Notes under the pieces: model-generated | The model's input: the letters and a program-made list of their open reading frames with translations, nothing else | Database searches by the model: none | Told to the model about the DNA's origin: nothing | Position numbers and translations under genes: made by a program | Origin: Comamonas testosteroni | Lineage (GTDB): Bacteria; Pseudomonadota; Gammaproteobacteria; Burkholderiales; Burkholderiaceae_C | Length of the DNA stretch: 64,000 nucleotides | Direction of reading: 5' to 3' | Assembly: GCF_014076415.1 (NCBI RefSeq) | Contig: NZ_CP043568.1 | Coordinates: forward strand, 1,674,001 to 1,738,000 | In this document: positions 53,866-63,021 of the stretch, in pieces | How the letters are laid out: every line of letters starts with the position of its first letter | How positions within the stretch are numbered: the stretch's first letter is position 1

Positions 53866-55071
53866 ATGTCTTCTCATCATCATTCCAGGACTGTGCGTCC
53901 CGCCTCTCTGGTTCTGGCACTGGCGTTGGCCGGGCTGACAACATTGACCCTGACCGGCTGCGACAAGGAAGAGCCGGTCGCTGCAGTTGCTGCTGCAGAT
54001 ACCAAGGCCGAGCTTGATCCCATGGAAGTGGTTGTCTCTGCCGCGATGGCAACTAACTTCAAGACCGCCGCGGTAACGCAGGCCGAGGTTGCCTCGGTGC
54101 AGGAAGTTGCCGGTCGCATTGAAGCCAACGAACGCAAGGTCACCCGCATCGGTGCGGCCGTGACAGGACGTGTAACCGAGGTGCTGGCCGAAACCGGCGA
54201 TCGAGTCAAAGCTGGTCAGACCCTGGCGCGCGTCGCCAGCCCCGAGCTGACCACGGCTCAGCTGGCCTATATGCGTGCCAGTGCCACGGCGACTCTGGCC
54301 GAGCGCTCCGTGGAGCGGGCACGTCAACTGATTGCTGCCGATGTGATTGGTTCTGCTGAACTGCTGCGTCGGGAATCCGAAGTGCAGATTGCGCGCGCAG
54401 AGTTGAGGGCGGCAGGCGATCAGCTCAAGCTGATGGGCTTGTCCGCCGATGCGCTGAGCAGTTTGCGCGCCAAGGGCAATGTGGCACCGAATGCCGCCAT
54501 CACGGCTTCTGCTGCCGGTATCGTGATCGAGCGCCAGGTCAGCCAGGGTCAGGTGGCGCAGCCGGGGGACCCTCTGTTCACTGTGGCGGATCTCTCCAAT
54601 GTCTGGGTGGTAGGCGCCCTGCCTGAGCAAATTGCACGCAGCGTGCAGACTGGCCAGAACGTGCAGATCGATGTGCCGGCGCTGGGGCTGACCGTCGAGG
54701 AGACCCCCATCTCGGGCAAGATCATCTACGTGGGCGACACCGTTTCCCCCGAAACCCGCACCGTGACCATTCGCACTCAGGTGGACAACAAGGATCTGGC
54801 ACTCAAGCCCCAGATGCTGGCCACCATGAAGATCCAGGGGGCGATGGAGAAGACTCTGGCAATCCCGGCGCTGGCGGTGGTTCGCGAGAACGACAAGGAT
54901 CATGTCTACGTCAAGAAAGCCGAAAACCACTATCGCCTGACTCCGGTGGAGTTGGGGGCGGCCAGTGGTGGTCTGCGACCTGTGGTCAAGGGATTGAGCG
55001 AAGGCACGCAGATCGTGGTCGAAGGTGCATTCCATCTGAACAACGAGCGCAAGCGCGCAGAACTGGAGTAA
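53866..55071 (+). CDS. czcB: Periplasmic adaptor (membrane fusion) protein, CzcB type
   Basis: Adaptor connecting the RND pump to the outer-membrane channel; 401 aa. His-rich first residues, then a lipoprotein signal with lipobox LTGC, so it is anchored by lipid to the inner membrane. HlyD/RND-MFP layout: barrel/lipoyl part with RVTEVLAETGDRVKAGQTLARV, helical hairpin (residues ~130-205), second lipoyl half ASAAGIVIERQVSQGQVAQPGD and a beta-barrel. No His-rich metal-binding extension like that of CzcB from Cupriavidus is seen. Only four bases separate it from czcA. Confidence 0.9.
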   Translation: MSSHHHSRTVRPASLVLALALAGLTTLTLTGCDKEEPVAAVAAADTKAELDPMEVVVSAAMATNFKTAAVTQAEVASVQEVAGRIEANERKVTRIGAAVTGRVTEVLAETGDRVKAGQTLARVASPELTTAQLAYMRASATATLAERSVERARQLIAADVIGSAELLRRESEVQIARAELRAAGDQLKLMGLSADALSSLRAKGNVAPNAAITASAAGIVIERQVSQGQVAQPGDPLFTVADLSNVWVVGALPEQIARSVQTGQNVQIDVPALGLTVEETPISGKIIYVGDTVSPETRTVTIRTQVDNKDLALKPQMLATMKIQGAMEKTLAIPALAVVRENDKDHVYVKKAENHYRLTPVELGAASGGLRPVVKGLSEGTQIVVEGAFHLNNERKRAELE

Positions 55072-55075
55072 GCCC

Positions 55076-58000
55076 ATGATTGCCTCCATGATTCGTGCCG
55101 CGCTATCGCAGCGGCTGGTGGTGGTCGTGCTGGCGCTGGTGATGTGTGGCTTTGGCCTGCGTGCCGCCATGAATCTGTCGGTGGATGCTTTCCCCGATGT
55201 GACCAATGTGCAGGTTCAGGTTGCCACCGAAGCCCCTGGTCGTTCGCCCGAGGAGATCGAGCGTTTTGTGACCGTGCCTCTCGAAATCGCGATGACGGGA
55301 TTGCCCGGGCTGGCAGAGATGCGCTCGCTCAACAAGAGCGGTCTGTCCATCATCACGCTGGTGTTTACCGATGCGACCGATGTGTACTTTGCCCGGCAGC
55401 TGGTGACGGAGCGTCTGATCGAGGTCACGCCACGCATGCCCGAAGGCATCGTGCCGGTACTGGGGCCGGTATCCACTGGCCTGGGCGAGGTCTACCAGTA
55501 CACGCTGGACCACCCCGATGATGGCAAGCGTGAGCTGACCCAGGCCGAGTTGACGGAGCGTCGCACCATTCAAGACTGGGTGGCGCGCCCGTTGCTGCGC
55601 TCTATTCCCGGTGTGGCTGAAATCAACTCTCAGGGCGGATATGTCAAGCAATACCAGGTGCTGGTCGATCCTGCCCGTCTGCGTCACTACAACCTGAGCG
55701 TGCGCCAGGTGGTGCAAGCCGTGGCAGACAACAATGCCAATGCCAGCGGCGGCATCCTGCCGCAGGTGACCGAGCAGTATCTGATTCGCGGCGTGGGCAT
55801 GATCCGCACGCTGGACGATATCGGCAACATCGTGCTCAAGGAGCAGGGAGGAGTGCCGGTCTATGTGCGTGATGTGGCCAAGGTGCAGATTGACGCCGAG
55901 GTGCGACAGGGCGCCATCATCAAGGGTGGCTATACCGAGGGCGTGTCCGGCATTGTGCTGATGATGCGCGGCGGCAATGCCAAGGAGGTGGTGACCCGTG
56001 TGAAGGAGCGGGTGGAGGAGATCAATTCCAAGGGCATGCTGCCCGGCGGCCTGCAGATCGTTCCTTACTATGACCGAACCGACCTGGTGGACTCTGCCCT
56101 GTGGACCGTGGGCAAGGTGCTGATTGAAGGCATCTTCCTGGTGGTGGTGGTGCTGTTCATCTTCCTGGGGGATGTGCGATCCAGTCTGATTGTCGTGGCG
56201 ACGCTGATCATCACGCCGCTGAGTACCTTCATACTGATGAACAAATATGGCATTTCGGCCAATCTGATGTCTTTGGGGGGGCTGGCCATTGCCATCGGCC
56301 TGATGGTGGATGCGACCGTGGTGGTGGTGGAAAACGTTTTCCACAAACTGGGACAGGCGGGCAATTCGCGCGGTGAACGTATTCGCACCGTGCTGTCGGC
56401 GACCGTGGAAGTTGCTACACCCACCATCTTCGGTATTGCCATCATCATCTTGGTGTTCCTGCCGCTGATGACGCTGCAAGGTATTGAAGGCAAGATGTTC
56501 GGCCCGCTGGCGCTGACCATTGCCATGGCTCTGGCGATCTCGCTGGCCGTGTCGCTGTTCCTGTCGCCTGTGCTGTGCTCCTACTTCCTCAAGGGTGGCG
56601 CCGATCACGATACCAAGCTGATTGGCTTCCTCAAGCGCCACTATCTGCGTCTGCTTGATGGTGCGACTGCACGCAACCGCCTGACGCTGGCTGTGGCCGT
56701 GGCTTTGCTGATCGGATCGCTGGGCCTGTTCCCGTTCCTGGGCAAGTCTTTCATGCCGACCATGAAGGAAGGTGCGCTGACACCGCAGATCAACCGCGTG
56801 CCCAGCATTTCCCTGGATGAATCCATTCGCATGGAAATGGCTGCCATGAAGGAAGTGGCGCAGGTGCCCGGCGTGAAGTCCGTGGTGTCCAAACTGGGAC
56901 GCGGCGAATCGCCAGCCGACCCGGCAGGTCCCAACGAGTCCGATCCCATCGTGCTGCTTGACCCCGAATCCGAGCGTACCCAGGACGAGATCGACGAAGA
57001 CATCCGTCAGCGTCTGTCCAAGATTCCCGGTGTGCAGATCGTGCTGTCCCAACCCATCTCCGAGCGTGTGGATGAGATGGTGACCGGCGTGCGCTCGCAA
57101 CTGGCCGTCAAGGTGTTTGGTGATGAACTGGACGATCTCAAGGATGTATCCGAGCAGGTGGCGCGCATTCTGAAAAGCGTCTCCGGCAGCACCGATATTC
57201 GTATCGAACGGCTCTCGGGTCAGCAGGCTCTGACGGTGGACATCGACCGCAAGGCGATTGCCCGCCACGGCCTGAATGTGGCCGATGTACAAAGCCTGCT
57301 GGAGTCAGCCATTGGCGGCAAGGACGTTACGACCTTGTACGAAGGGGAGCGTCGCTATTCGGTCGTGGTGCGTTTCCCCGAGTCTTACCGGGGTTCCCCG
57401 GAAGCCATTGGGGCGACCTTGCTGACCACTGCCGCCGGCGCGCAAGTGCCGCTGAGCAGCCTGGCCCGGATCGAACTGGTGGACGGCCCGGCGCAGATCA
57501 GCCGTGAGGGCGGCAAGCGTCGTGTGGTTGTGGGCGCCAATGTCGAAGGGCGTGACCTTGCGGGCTTTGTGTCCGAGGTCGAACAGCGCCTGGAGAAGGA
57601 AGTCAAGCTGCCCGACGGCTACTACTTCAAGTTCGGCGGCCAGTTCGAGAACATGGAGCGCGCCATGGGCACGCTGCAGGTGATCGTGCCGCTGACCATC
57701 GTAGCCATCTTCTTCCTGCTGTTCCTGCTGTTCAACTCCATCAAGCTGGCAAGCCTGATCATTCTGGTACTGCCCTTCGCTTCGATTGGCGGCCTGATCG
57801 GTTTGTTCGTTACAGGTGAATATGTGAGCGTGCCGGCATCCGTGGGCTTTATCGCCCTGTGGGGTATTGCCGTGCTCAATGGCGTGGTGCTGGTCTCCAG
57901 CATCCGTCACCTGCGTCAGGAAGGGATGGAAGTAGCCGAGGCCGTGCGTGAAGGCTGTACACAGCGTTTCCGTCCGGTGATGATGACTGCAACCGTGGCT

Positions 58001-58165
58001 TTGCTGGGCCTGGTGCCTTTCCTGTTTGCGACAGGTCCGGGCTCCGAAGTTCAGCGTCCGTTGGCCATTGTCGTGATTGGTGGTCTGATTACCTCGACCC
58101 TGCTGACCTTGGTGGTGCTGCCCACGCTGTACCGCTGGTTTGACGAGAAGCCGACCGAGGCTTGA
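55076..58165 (+). CDS. czcA: Heavy-metal efflux RND transporter, CzcA family
   Basis: Proton-driven inner-membrane pump, 1,029 aa, with 12 helices and two large periplasmic loops, the HME-RND layout. The helix 4 region reads GLAIAIGLMVDATVVVVENVF. Compared with CzcA (DFGxxxDGAxxxxEN), the second Asp and the Glu are kept but the first Asp is replaced by Ala, as in HME4/HME5-type pumps (AIxIGxMVDA). Therefore Co/Zn/Cd specificity should not be assumed; monovalent Cu/Ag or Ni is equally possible. The typical NVQVQVATEAPGRSPEEIERFVT N-terminal segment and GLMPFLFATGPGSEVQRPLA-like C-terminal segment are present. Confidence 0.92.
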   Translation: MIASMIRAALSQRLVVVVLALVMCGFGLRAAMNLSVDAFPDVTNVQVQVATEAPGRSPEEIERFVTVPLEIAMTGLPGLAEMRSLNKSGLSIITLVFTDATDVYFARQLVTERLIEVTPRMPEGIVPVLGPVSTGLGEVYQYTLDHPDDGKRELTQAELTERRTIQDWVARPLLRSIPGVAEINSQGGYVKQYQVLVDPARLRHYNLSVRQVVQAVADNNANASGGILPQVTEQYLIRGVGMIRTLDDIGNIVLKEQGGVPVYVRDVAKVQIDAEVRQGAIIKGGYTEGVSGIVLMMRGGNAKEVVTRVKERVEEINSKGMLPGGLQIVPYYDRTDLVDSALWTVGKVLIEGIFLVVVVLFIFLGDVRSSLIVVATLIITPLSTFILMNKYGISANLMSLGGLAIAIGLMVDATVVVVENVFHKLGQAGNSRGERIRTVLSATVEVATPTIFGIAIIILVFLPLMTLQGIEGKMFGPLALTIAMALAISLAVSLFLSPVLCSYFLKGGADHDTKLIGFLKRHYLRLLDGATARNRLTLAVAVALLIGSLGLFPFLGKSFMPTMKEGALTPQINRVPSISLDESIRMEMAAMKEVAQVPGVKSVVSKLGRGESPADPAGPNESDPIVLLDPESERTQDEIDEDIRQRLSKIPGVQIVLSQPISERVDEMVTGVRSQLAVKVFGDELDDLKDVSEQVARILKSVSGSTDIRIERLSGQQALTVDIDRKAIARHGLNVADVQSLLESAIGGKDVTTLYEGERRYSVVVRFPESYRGSPEAIGATLLTTAAGAQVPLSSLARIELVDGPAQISREGGKRRVVVGANVEGRDLAGFVSEVEQRLEKEVKLPDGYYFKFGGQFENMERAMGTLQVIVPLTIVAIFFLLFLLFNSIKLASLIILVLPFASIGGLIGLFVTGEYVSVPASVGFIALWGIAVLNGVVLVSSIRHLRQEGMEVAEAVREGCTQRFRPVMMTATVALLGLVPFLFATGPGSEVQRPLAIVVIGGLITSTLLTLVVLPTLYRWFDEKPTEA

Positions 58166-58185
58166 TTTGAGAAAGGAGTGATCCG

Positions 58186-58521
58186 ATGACGATGAAAGAA
58201 ATCCGCGCCATCGTGCGTCCCAGCCGGCTGGAGCGTCTGCGCACCGAGCTGCGTGCGATTCCGAATTTTCCCGGTGTGACGATTTTCAAGGCCGAGGGCT
58301 TTACGGCCCCCGCAGCCGTGGACAAGCGCACGGTCAAGGATGAGCTGACCGATTTTTCGGACAAGCTCATGGTCTGCGTAATCGTGGAGGAGTCCATGGT
58401 GGGGGCGATTCGCGAAGCAATCGTCACCGCCTGCCGCACCGGACAGATTGGCGATGGTCTGGTCTGGACCGTGGATATCGGTGAAATGCATCGCATCCGC
58501 GACGGCGGTGTAGTGAGCTGA
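58186..58521 (+). CDS. P-II family signal protein linked to metal efflux (PII-NG-like)
   Basis: A 111-residue P-II-like trimer protein. It retains the N-terminal strand KEIRAIVRPSRLERLRTEL and the B-loop region RTGQIGDGLVWTVDI that binds ATP/ADP in GlnB. The T-loop region (GFTAPAAVDKRTVKDELTDF) has no uridylylation tyrosine and none of the usual T-loop sequence, so it cannot be modified by GlnD in the normal way. Such proteins, known as the PII-NG group, are found next to RND metal pumps in other Proteobacteria. It lies 20 bp after czcA with AAGGAG before ATG 58186, so it is the last gene of the operon. Function: perhaps allosteric control of the pump or metal/nucleotide sensing. Confidence 0.82.
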   Translation: MTMKEIRAIVRPSRLERLRTELRAIPNFPGVTIFKAEGFTAPAAVDKRTVKDELTDFSDKLMVCVIVEESMVGAIREAIVTACRTGQIGDGLVWTVDIGEMHRIRDGGVVS

Positions 58522-58541
58522 TCTTGCTTCAGTACTGATGG

Positions 58542-58571
58542 AAAAAGGGATGCGCTCTGCATCCCTTTTTT
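58542..58571 (+). terminator. Terminator of the metal-efflux operon
   Basis: AAAAAGGGATGC/GCATCCCTTTTT with a 5-nt loop (GCTCT), 21 bp after the P-II gene. Confidence 0.92.
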
Positions 58572-58623
58572 ATGCTTTCGGCAAATTCTTGGTGATTTGG
58601 GGAAATCGGAGAAAACCCTGTGC

Positions 58624-58629
58624 TACAAT
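58624..58629 (+). promoter_or_regulatory. Probable -10 box of the second tRNA array
   Basis: TACAAT, 42 bp upstream of tRNA-Ala copy 4. No clear -35 hexamer at 16-18 bp (sequence GGGGAAATC). This region differs from the promoter of the first array. Confidence 0.45.
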
Positions 58630-58670
58630 TTTTGCATTGCAGCAGAGAAACACTGTTTCATTGCTTCAAA

Positions 58671-58746
<76 letters not shown>

Positions 58747-58790
58747 AAATTTTGACGGCGAGTCGCAAGACTCGAATCGTTCTAGGAATT

Positions 58791-58866
58791 GACCCTATCG
58801 TCTAGAGGCCTAGGACATCACCCTTTCACGGTGAGTACCGGGGTTCGAATCCCCGTAGGGTCGCCA
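58791..58866 (+). tRNA. tRNA-Glu(TTC), array copy 5
   Basis: Identical to copy 1, with the same 44-bp spacer after tRNA-Ala. Confidence 0.95.
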
Positions 58867-58914
58867 AGTTTGAAGCGCTTGCAGCTATACAATGTGTAGC
58901 AAAGCTTCCTGCCA

Positions 58915-58991
58915 GGAGTGGTAGTTCAGTTGGTTAGAATACCGGCCTGTCACGCCGGGGGTCGCGGGTTCGAGTCCCGTCCACTCCGCCA
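58915..58991 (+). tRNA. tRNA-Asp(GTC), array copy 5
   Basis: Identical to copy 1; last tRNA in the window. Confidence 0.95.
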
Positions 58992-58996
58992 GATTC

Positions 58997-59035
58997 AAAA
59001 AGCCGCAATCAAGCAATTGGTTGCGGCTTTTTTTT
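58997..59035 (+). terminator. Terminator of the second tRNA array
   Basis: AAAAAGCCGCAA/TTGCGGCTTTTT with the same 12-nt loop as at 51527 and a slightly longer T-run (eight T). Confidence 0.92.
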
Positions 59036-59084
59036 GCCAGGGATTCGGAAAAAAGGCCTTGCGGCAAGGCCTTTGATTTGTCCA

Positions 59085-59843
59085 TTATTTCGGGGCCATG
59101 CGAATGGCTCCGTCCAGGCGGATGACTTCGCCGTTGAGCATGTCGTTTTCCAGGATCTGCTTGACCAGCTTGGCGTAGTCCTCGGGCTTGCCCAGGCGAC
59201 TGGGGAAGGGCACGCTGGCGGCCAGTGCATCCTGAACTTCCTGGGGCATGGTGAAAAGCATGGGAGTGCCGAAGATGCCGGGAGCAATCGTCATATTGCG
59301 AATGCCGCTGCGAGCCAGATCGCGAGCAATGGGCAAGGTCATGCCGACCACGCCGCCCTTGGATGCAGAGTAGGCTGCCTGGCCGATCTGACCGTCATAG
59401 GCAGCGACGCTGGCGGTAGAAATCAGCACGCCTCGCTCGCCGGTCGGCTCTGGTTCGTTCTTGCTCATGGCGTCCGCCGCAAGGCGAATCATGTTGAAGG
59501 TGCCGACCAGGTTGACCATGATGGTCTTGGTATAGACGCCCAGGCTGTGCGGGCCGCTCTTGCCTACGGTTTTCTCGGCCGGTGCAATACCGGCGCAGTT
59601 GATCAGTCCAGCGAGTTTGCCCAGGCTGGTGGCCTTGGCAACCACGGCCTGACCATCGGCCTCATTGCTGACATCGCAGCGCAGATAGGCGCCACCGATC
59701 TCACTGGCTACGGCCTCGCCGCGCTCTGCATTCATGTCGGCAATCACGACCTTGCCGCCGTTGGCGGCCAGCATGCGCGCCGTACCTTCGCCCAGGCCTG
59801 AAGCGCCGCCGGTCACGATGAATACGCGATCCTGAATCTGCAT
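59085..59843 (-). CDS. SDR-type 3-hydroxyacyl-CoA dehydrogenase
   Basis: A 252-residue short-chain dehydrogenase of the HSD10/type II 3-hydroxyacyl-CoA dehydrogenase kind. NAD-binding [18 protein letters not shown] with an acidic ADMN after strand 2, NCAGIAP, catalytic Ser in [16 protein letters not shown], and YSASKGG for the Tyr-x-x-x-Lys pair. Probably acts in beta-oxidation or branched-chain amino acid breakdown, which agrees with the LiuR-like site upstream. ATG 59843; the frame open to 60035 crosses an upstream terminator and is rejected. Confidence 0.88.
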   Translation of the reverse strand: MQIQDRVFIVTGGASGLGEGTARMLAANGGKVVIADMNAERGEAVASEIGGAYLRCDVSNEADGQAVVAKATSLGKLAGLINCAGIAPAEKTVGKSGPHSLGVYTKTIMVNLVGTFNMIRLAADAMSKNEPEPTGERGVLISTASVAAYDGQIGQAAYSASKGGVVGMTLPIARDLARSGIRNMTIAPGIFGTPMLFTMPQEVQDALAASVPFPSRLGKPEDYAKLVKQILENDMLNGEVIRLDGAIRMAPK

Positions 59844-59867
59844 GAACTGTCTCCTTGTTCGATGTCT

Positions 59868-59891
59868 ATTGACGTTGACGTAAACGTCAAT
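59868..59891. promoter_or_regulatory. Candidate LiuR-type operator
   Basis: TTGACGTAAACGTCAA (59875-59890) is a near-perfect palindrome, within a longer ATTGACG … CGTCAAT symmetric segment, 32 bp before the dehydrogenase start. From memory, it resembles the TTTACGT-type sites of the MerR-family regulator LiuR, which controls leucine/isovalerate degradation in Proteobacteria. Confidence 0.55.
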
Positions 59892-59935
59892 TATGCACAG
59901 AGTGCAGGAACTGGCGACCTGAGGAAAGCGCGCAT

Positions 59936-59967
59936 AAAAAAAAGCCCAATCGGGAAGATTGGGCTTT
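59936..59967 (-). terminator. Terminator of the phasin gene
   Basis: On the minus strand, AAAGCCCAATC/GATTGGGCTTT with a 5-nt loop and an eight-T tail. It lies ~150 bp after the phasin stop codon, before the dehydrogenase promoter. Confidence 0.9.
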
Positions 59968-60114
59968 GAAGGGATCCATGAAACGGGGGTTTCAGGAGGA
60001 TCCAAGGAGACAACTTGCGCAAGGCCGGCATCCACATCAATGCATGCCGACCTGACATGCTGGTGATTATAGGGTAAACCCTAGGCTTTGCCAAGCATGT
60101 CAATAACCATGTTC
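59968..60114. other. Phasin 3' untranslated region
   Basis: 147 bp. It contains the short palindrome AGGGTAAACCCT (60075-60086) but no supported gene; it is probably the 3' UTR of the phasin mRNA. Confidence 0.35.
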
Positions 60115-60663
60115 TTAACGTTTGGCAGCGGTCGTGGCCTTGACGGCTTCGGTTGCTGTCTTGGTGGCTGCGTTGAAATTGGCTTCAGCCATGTCGGAGG
60201 CTTGCTTCACCGCCTTTTGCACGGATTCGAAGGCGTTGTTGGCGGCAGAGACTGCACTCTTGACCATGGCAACAGCGGATTCGGAGCCGGCAGGAGCATT
60301 CTTGGTCGTGTTGTCCAGCAGGGCATTGAAGTTCTTGCGAGCTTCGGTGGACTGGGCTTCCAGCGTCTTGTTGAATTCGCCGGCAGTGTTGCTGGCGATG
60401 TCGTACAGGTGGCGGCTGTAGGAAGCGGTTTTCTCGGCCAGCGGCTGGAACAGACCTGCTTGCAGAGTCAGCAGTTCCTGAGCGTCCTTGACGCTGAGCA
60501 CGGCCTGGGTGTGCTGGGCAGCTTCGGCCAGTGCAGCGCGCGAAGCGGTGACGTTCAGTTCCACCAACTTTTCCACGCCTTCGAAAGCTTTGCTGGTCAG
60601 GCCGAACAGTGTCTCGAAGTGGGCTTTTTGTGCGCTCAGGATTTGGTCAGGGGTCAGGCTCAT
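60115..60663 (-). CDS. phaP: Phasin family protein (PHB granule-associated)
   Basis: A 182-residue, almost entirely helical, Ala-rich protein that coats polyhydroxybutyrate granules. It starts [37 protein letters not shown], the phasin_2 (TIGR01841) N-terminal pattern, and ends with a Lys/Ala/Thr-rich tail ([16 protein letters not shown]). The start ATG has GGAGAAT just upstream. Two TGC-rich palindromes in the promoter region fit control by PhaR. Confidence 0.94.
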   Translation of the reverse strand: MSLTPDQILSAQKAHFETLFGLTSKAFEGVEKLVELNVTASRAALAEAAQHTQAVLSVKDAQELLTLQAGLFQPLAEKTASYSRHLYDIASNTAGEFNKTLEAQSTEARKNFNALLDNTTKNAPAGSESAVAMVKSAVSAANNAFESVQKAVKQASDMAEANFNAATKTATEAVKATTAAKR

Positions 60664-61013
60664 GGCAATTCTCCAAAATTACGGATCTAACGAAGGGATC
60701 GGACCGGAGGAAACGTCTGCTCTGACATGACCGCTATCTTTGCCAGTCGTATGTTGCAGTGCAGCATGGGTGCATTGTGAAAGAGAATTTGTGGCAATGC
60801 AAGCTTAATTTGTTGCGCTGCAGCAAAAAAGATTGATGACTCTTCGTTTTTGATAAGTATCTGATTTTTAAAAGACTTTGTTATGTCTGATAACTGACAA
60901 AATTAAATGAACGCGTTTTCTTTGTGCGGTGCGCCATGTGTTGGTGAGTGATGGGCTGCAAGCCCTGTCACGATGGTGCTGGCGCCGCCGGGGCGGCTCT
61001 GCAAAATGACTGC
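60664..61013. promoter_or_regulatory. Divergent phasin/thioesterase promoter region with two PhaR-like sites
   Basis: 350 bp without a gene, AT-rich from ~60780 to 60910. ATGTTGC-AGT-GCAGCAT (60751-60767) and TTGTTGC-GCT-GCAGCAA (60810-60826) share the same 7-3-7 architecture, each with one mismatch between arms. TGC-rich palindromes of this type are known PhaR targets in Cupriavidus. Confidence 0.6.
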
Positions 61014-61493
61014 ATGACTGCATCGTTATCTCATGGCAAGCCTTTGCGCGCCCAGCCGCAGGCCCGCGACTCCTATCCTGTGTTTCGTGAAATCAGCACT
61101 CGCTGGTCGGACAACGATGTCTACGGCCATGTGAACAACGTCATCTACTACAGCTGGTTTGATACGGCGGTCAATGCGTATCTGATAGAGCAGGGCGCGT
61201 TGAATATCCATGACGGGCAGACGATTGGCCTGGTGATAGAGACCCAGTGCAATTACTTTGCCTCGCTGGCCTTCCCGCAAGTGGTGGAGGCGGGTATTCG
61301 CGTGGCCCATCTGGGTAGCTCGAGCGTGCGCTACGAAGTGGGTTTGTTTGCCAAGGGCGCGAGCCAGTCGGCTGCAGCAGGCCATTTTGTGCACGTCTAT
61401 GTCGACAGACAGGCGCGTCGGCCCGTGCCTTTGCCCGAGCCCTTACGTGTGGCACTGCAGCCACTGCTGCGTGCAGAGCCGGCGGGTAAATAG
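61014..61493 (+). CDS. 4HBT-fold acyl-CoA thioesterase
   Basis: A 159-residue hot-dog fold protein of the 4-hydroxybenzoyl-CoA thioesterase type. TRWSDNDVYGHVNNVIYYSWFDTAVNAYL contains the catalytic Asp in the YGHVNN context. It likely hydrolyses an acyl-CoA, but its substrate is unknown. ATG 61014 is chosen; the extended reading from 60948 has a Cys-rich N terminus without family similarity. Divergent from phaP and possibly under the same regulator. Confidence 0.85.
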   Translation: MTASLSHGKPLRAQPQARDSYPVFREISTRWSDNDVYGHVNNVIYYSWFDTAVNAYLIEQGALNIHDGQTIGLVIETQCNYFASLAFPQVVEAGIRVAHLGSSSVRYEVGLFAKGASQSAAAGHFVHVYVDRQARRPVPLPEPLRVALQPLLRAEPAGK

Positions 61494-61499
61494 CAAAAC

Positions 61500-61546
61500 G
61501 ATAGCTTCTTGCGTATGTGTATCAAAGGTTTGAGTCTGATCTGATT
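61500..61546. repeat. Dispersed intergenic repeat, copy E
   Basis: GATAGCTTCTTGCGTATGTG, then ATCAAAGGTTTGAGTCTGAT. The second half matches copy D (47221-47269) over GTTTGAGTCTGATxTGA. It follows the thioesterase stop codon. Confidence 0.6.
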
Positions 61547-61722
61547 GATATATCTGGCGGTAGATCCGAAGCCGGCATCTGCAAGAAGCGCTTAGGGGCA
61601 GCGAGTACGGTGCAGGGTATGGAATCGCCTACACTCGTCACTCTCTGTTGAGGCTGGCGCAGCCTGTGTTTTGAGCCAGCCTTGTTCCATGACTGAACGG
61701 ACCGCCAGGCCCACCGTCGTCC

Positions 61723-62958
61723 ATGATCATCACCAGTCTGCTAGACACCGACCTGTACAAATTCACGATGATGCAGGTGGTGCTGCATCAGTTTCCGGGT
61801 GCGCAGGTGGAGTACCGTTTCAAATGCCGCAACCCGGGCGTGCAGCTGGCTCCGTACGTCAATGAAATCCGCGAAGAGATCCGTTCTCTGTGCAAGCTGC
61901 GCTTTCAGGATGCCGAGCTGGCCTATCTGAGTTCGCTGCGTTTCATCAAGAGCGATTTTGTCGATTTCCTGAGTCTGTTCCAGCTCAACGACAAATACAT
62001 CACGGTCACGCCTCTGGCCAGCGGCGAAATCGACATCACCATCCAGGGTCCTTGGCTGCACACCATCTTGTTCGAGATCCCGGTGCTGGCCATCGTCAAC
62101 GAGGTGTATTTCCGCAATACCCAGCCGGTGCCCAACTTCCTGGAAGGACGCAAGCGCCTGGACGAGAAGATCGAGCTGTTGCAGGCGCCTGGCCTTGAGT
62201 CGCTCAAGATAGCCGATTACGGCACGCGCCGGCGCTTTTCCAGGGCCTGGCATGAAGAGGTGCTGCGGGTGCTCTGCGCCAGGCTGGGTCACTCGGGGGC
62301 CGCACGCATCAACGGCCAGCGCAAGGGGCAGTTGGCGGGCACCAGCAATGTGCTGTATGCAATGAAGCTGGGCCTGATTCCGCTGGGCACGCTGGCCCAT
62401 GAATATCTGCAGGCCTGCCAGTCGCTGGGCCCACGCCTGCGCGACAGCCAGATCTTCGGCTTCGAGTCCTGGGCGCGCGAGTACCGGGGCGATCTGGGTA
62501 TTGCGCTGTCCGACGTCTATGGCATGTCGGCCTTTCTGCGTGATTTCGATCTTTACTTTTGCAAGCTGTTTGACGGCGCGCGCCATGACAGCGGCGACCC
62601 GTTTGACTGGGGTGAGCGCCTGATCGCGCATTACAAGGCCAACAAAATTGATCCGCTGAGCAAGGTGCTGATCTTCAGCGATGGGTTGACCATCCCTAAA
62701 ACCATCGGGCTGTTCGAGCGCTTCAACGGCCGCTGTCAACTGGCTTTTGGCATCGGCACCAACTTGACCAACGATCTGGGCAATCCCCCCGAGCATGTGC
62801 CCTTGCAGATCGTGATCAAGATGACGCGCTGCAACGGCCAGCCGGTGGCAAAGCTATCGGACACACCGGGCAAGAGCATGTGTGACGATGAAAAATACCT
62901 GGCCTATCTGCGCCAGGTGTTCAGCATTGCAGCGCCGGAGCCGGTTTCGCAGGCATAG
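61723..62958 (+). CDS. pncB: Nicotinate phosphoribosyltransferase
   Basis: Salvages nicotinic acid to NaMN for NAD synthesis, using PRPP and ATP; 411 residues. [20 protein letters not shown] is the family's N terminus, and [16 protein letters not shown] and [19 protein letters not shown] hold the phosphate- and PRPP-binding residues. His at [11 protein letters not shown] region corresponds to the phosphorylated His area of PncB. Length is normal. Confidence 0.95.
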   Translation: MIITSLLDTDLYKFTMMQVVLHQFPGAQVEYRFKCRNPGVQLAPYVNEIREEIRSLCKLRFQDAELAYLSSLRFIKSDFVDFLSLFQLNDKYITVTPLASGEIDITIQGPWLHTILFEIPVLAIVNEVYFRNTQPVPNFLEGRKRLDEKIELLQAPGLESLKIADYGTRRRFSRAWHEEVLRVLCARLGHSGAARINGQRKGQLAGTSNVLYAMKLGLIPLGTLAHEYLQACQSLGPRLRDSQIFGFESWAREYRGDLGIALSDVYGMSAFLRDFDLYFCKLFDGARHDSGDPFDWGERLIAHYKANKIDPLSKVLIFSDGLTIPKTIGLFERFNGRCQLAFGIGTNLTNDLGNPPEHVPLQIVIKMTRCNGQPVAKLSDTPGKSMCDDEKYLAYLRQVFSIAAPEPVSQA

Positions 62959-63021
62959 AAATCAAGAAACATTGGCGGGAGTTGTGCCTGTTGCACGGCA
63001 AAGAGTAGAGAGGATGGGCGT

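Noticed and set aside
55103..57292. A 729-codon minus-strand frame antisense to czcA
   Set aside because: His/Gln/Arg-rich low-complexity translation typical of antisense shadows in high-GC DNA; no ribosome site or homology.
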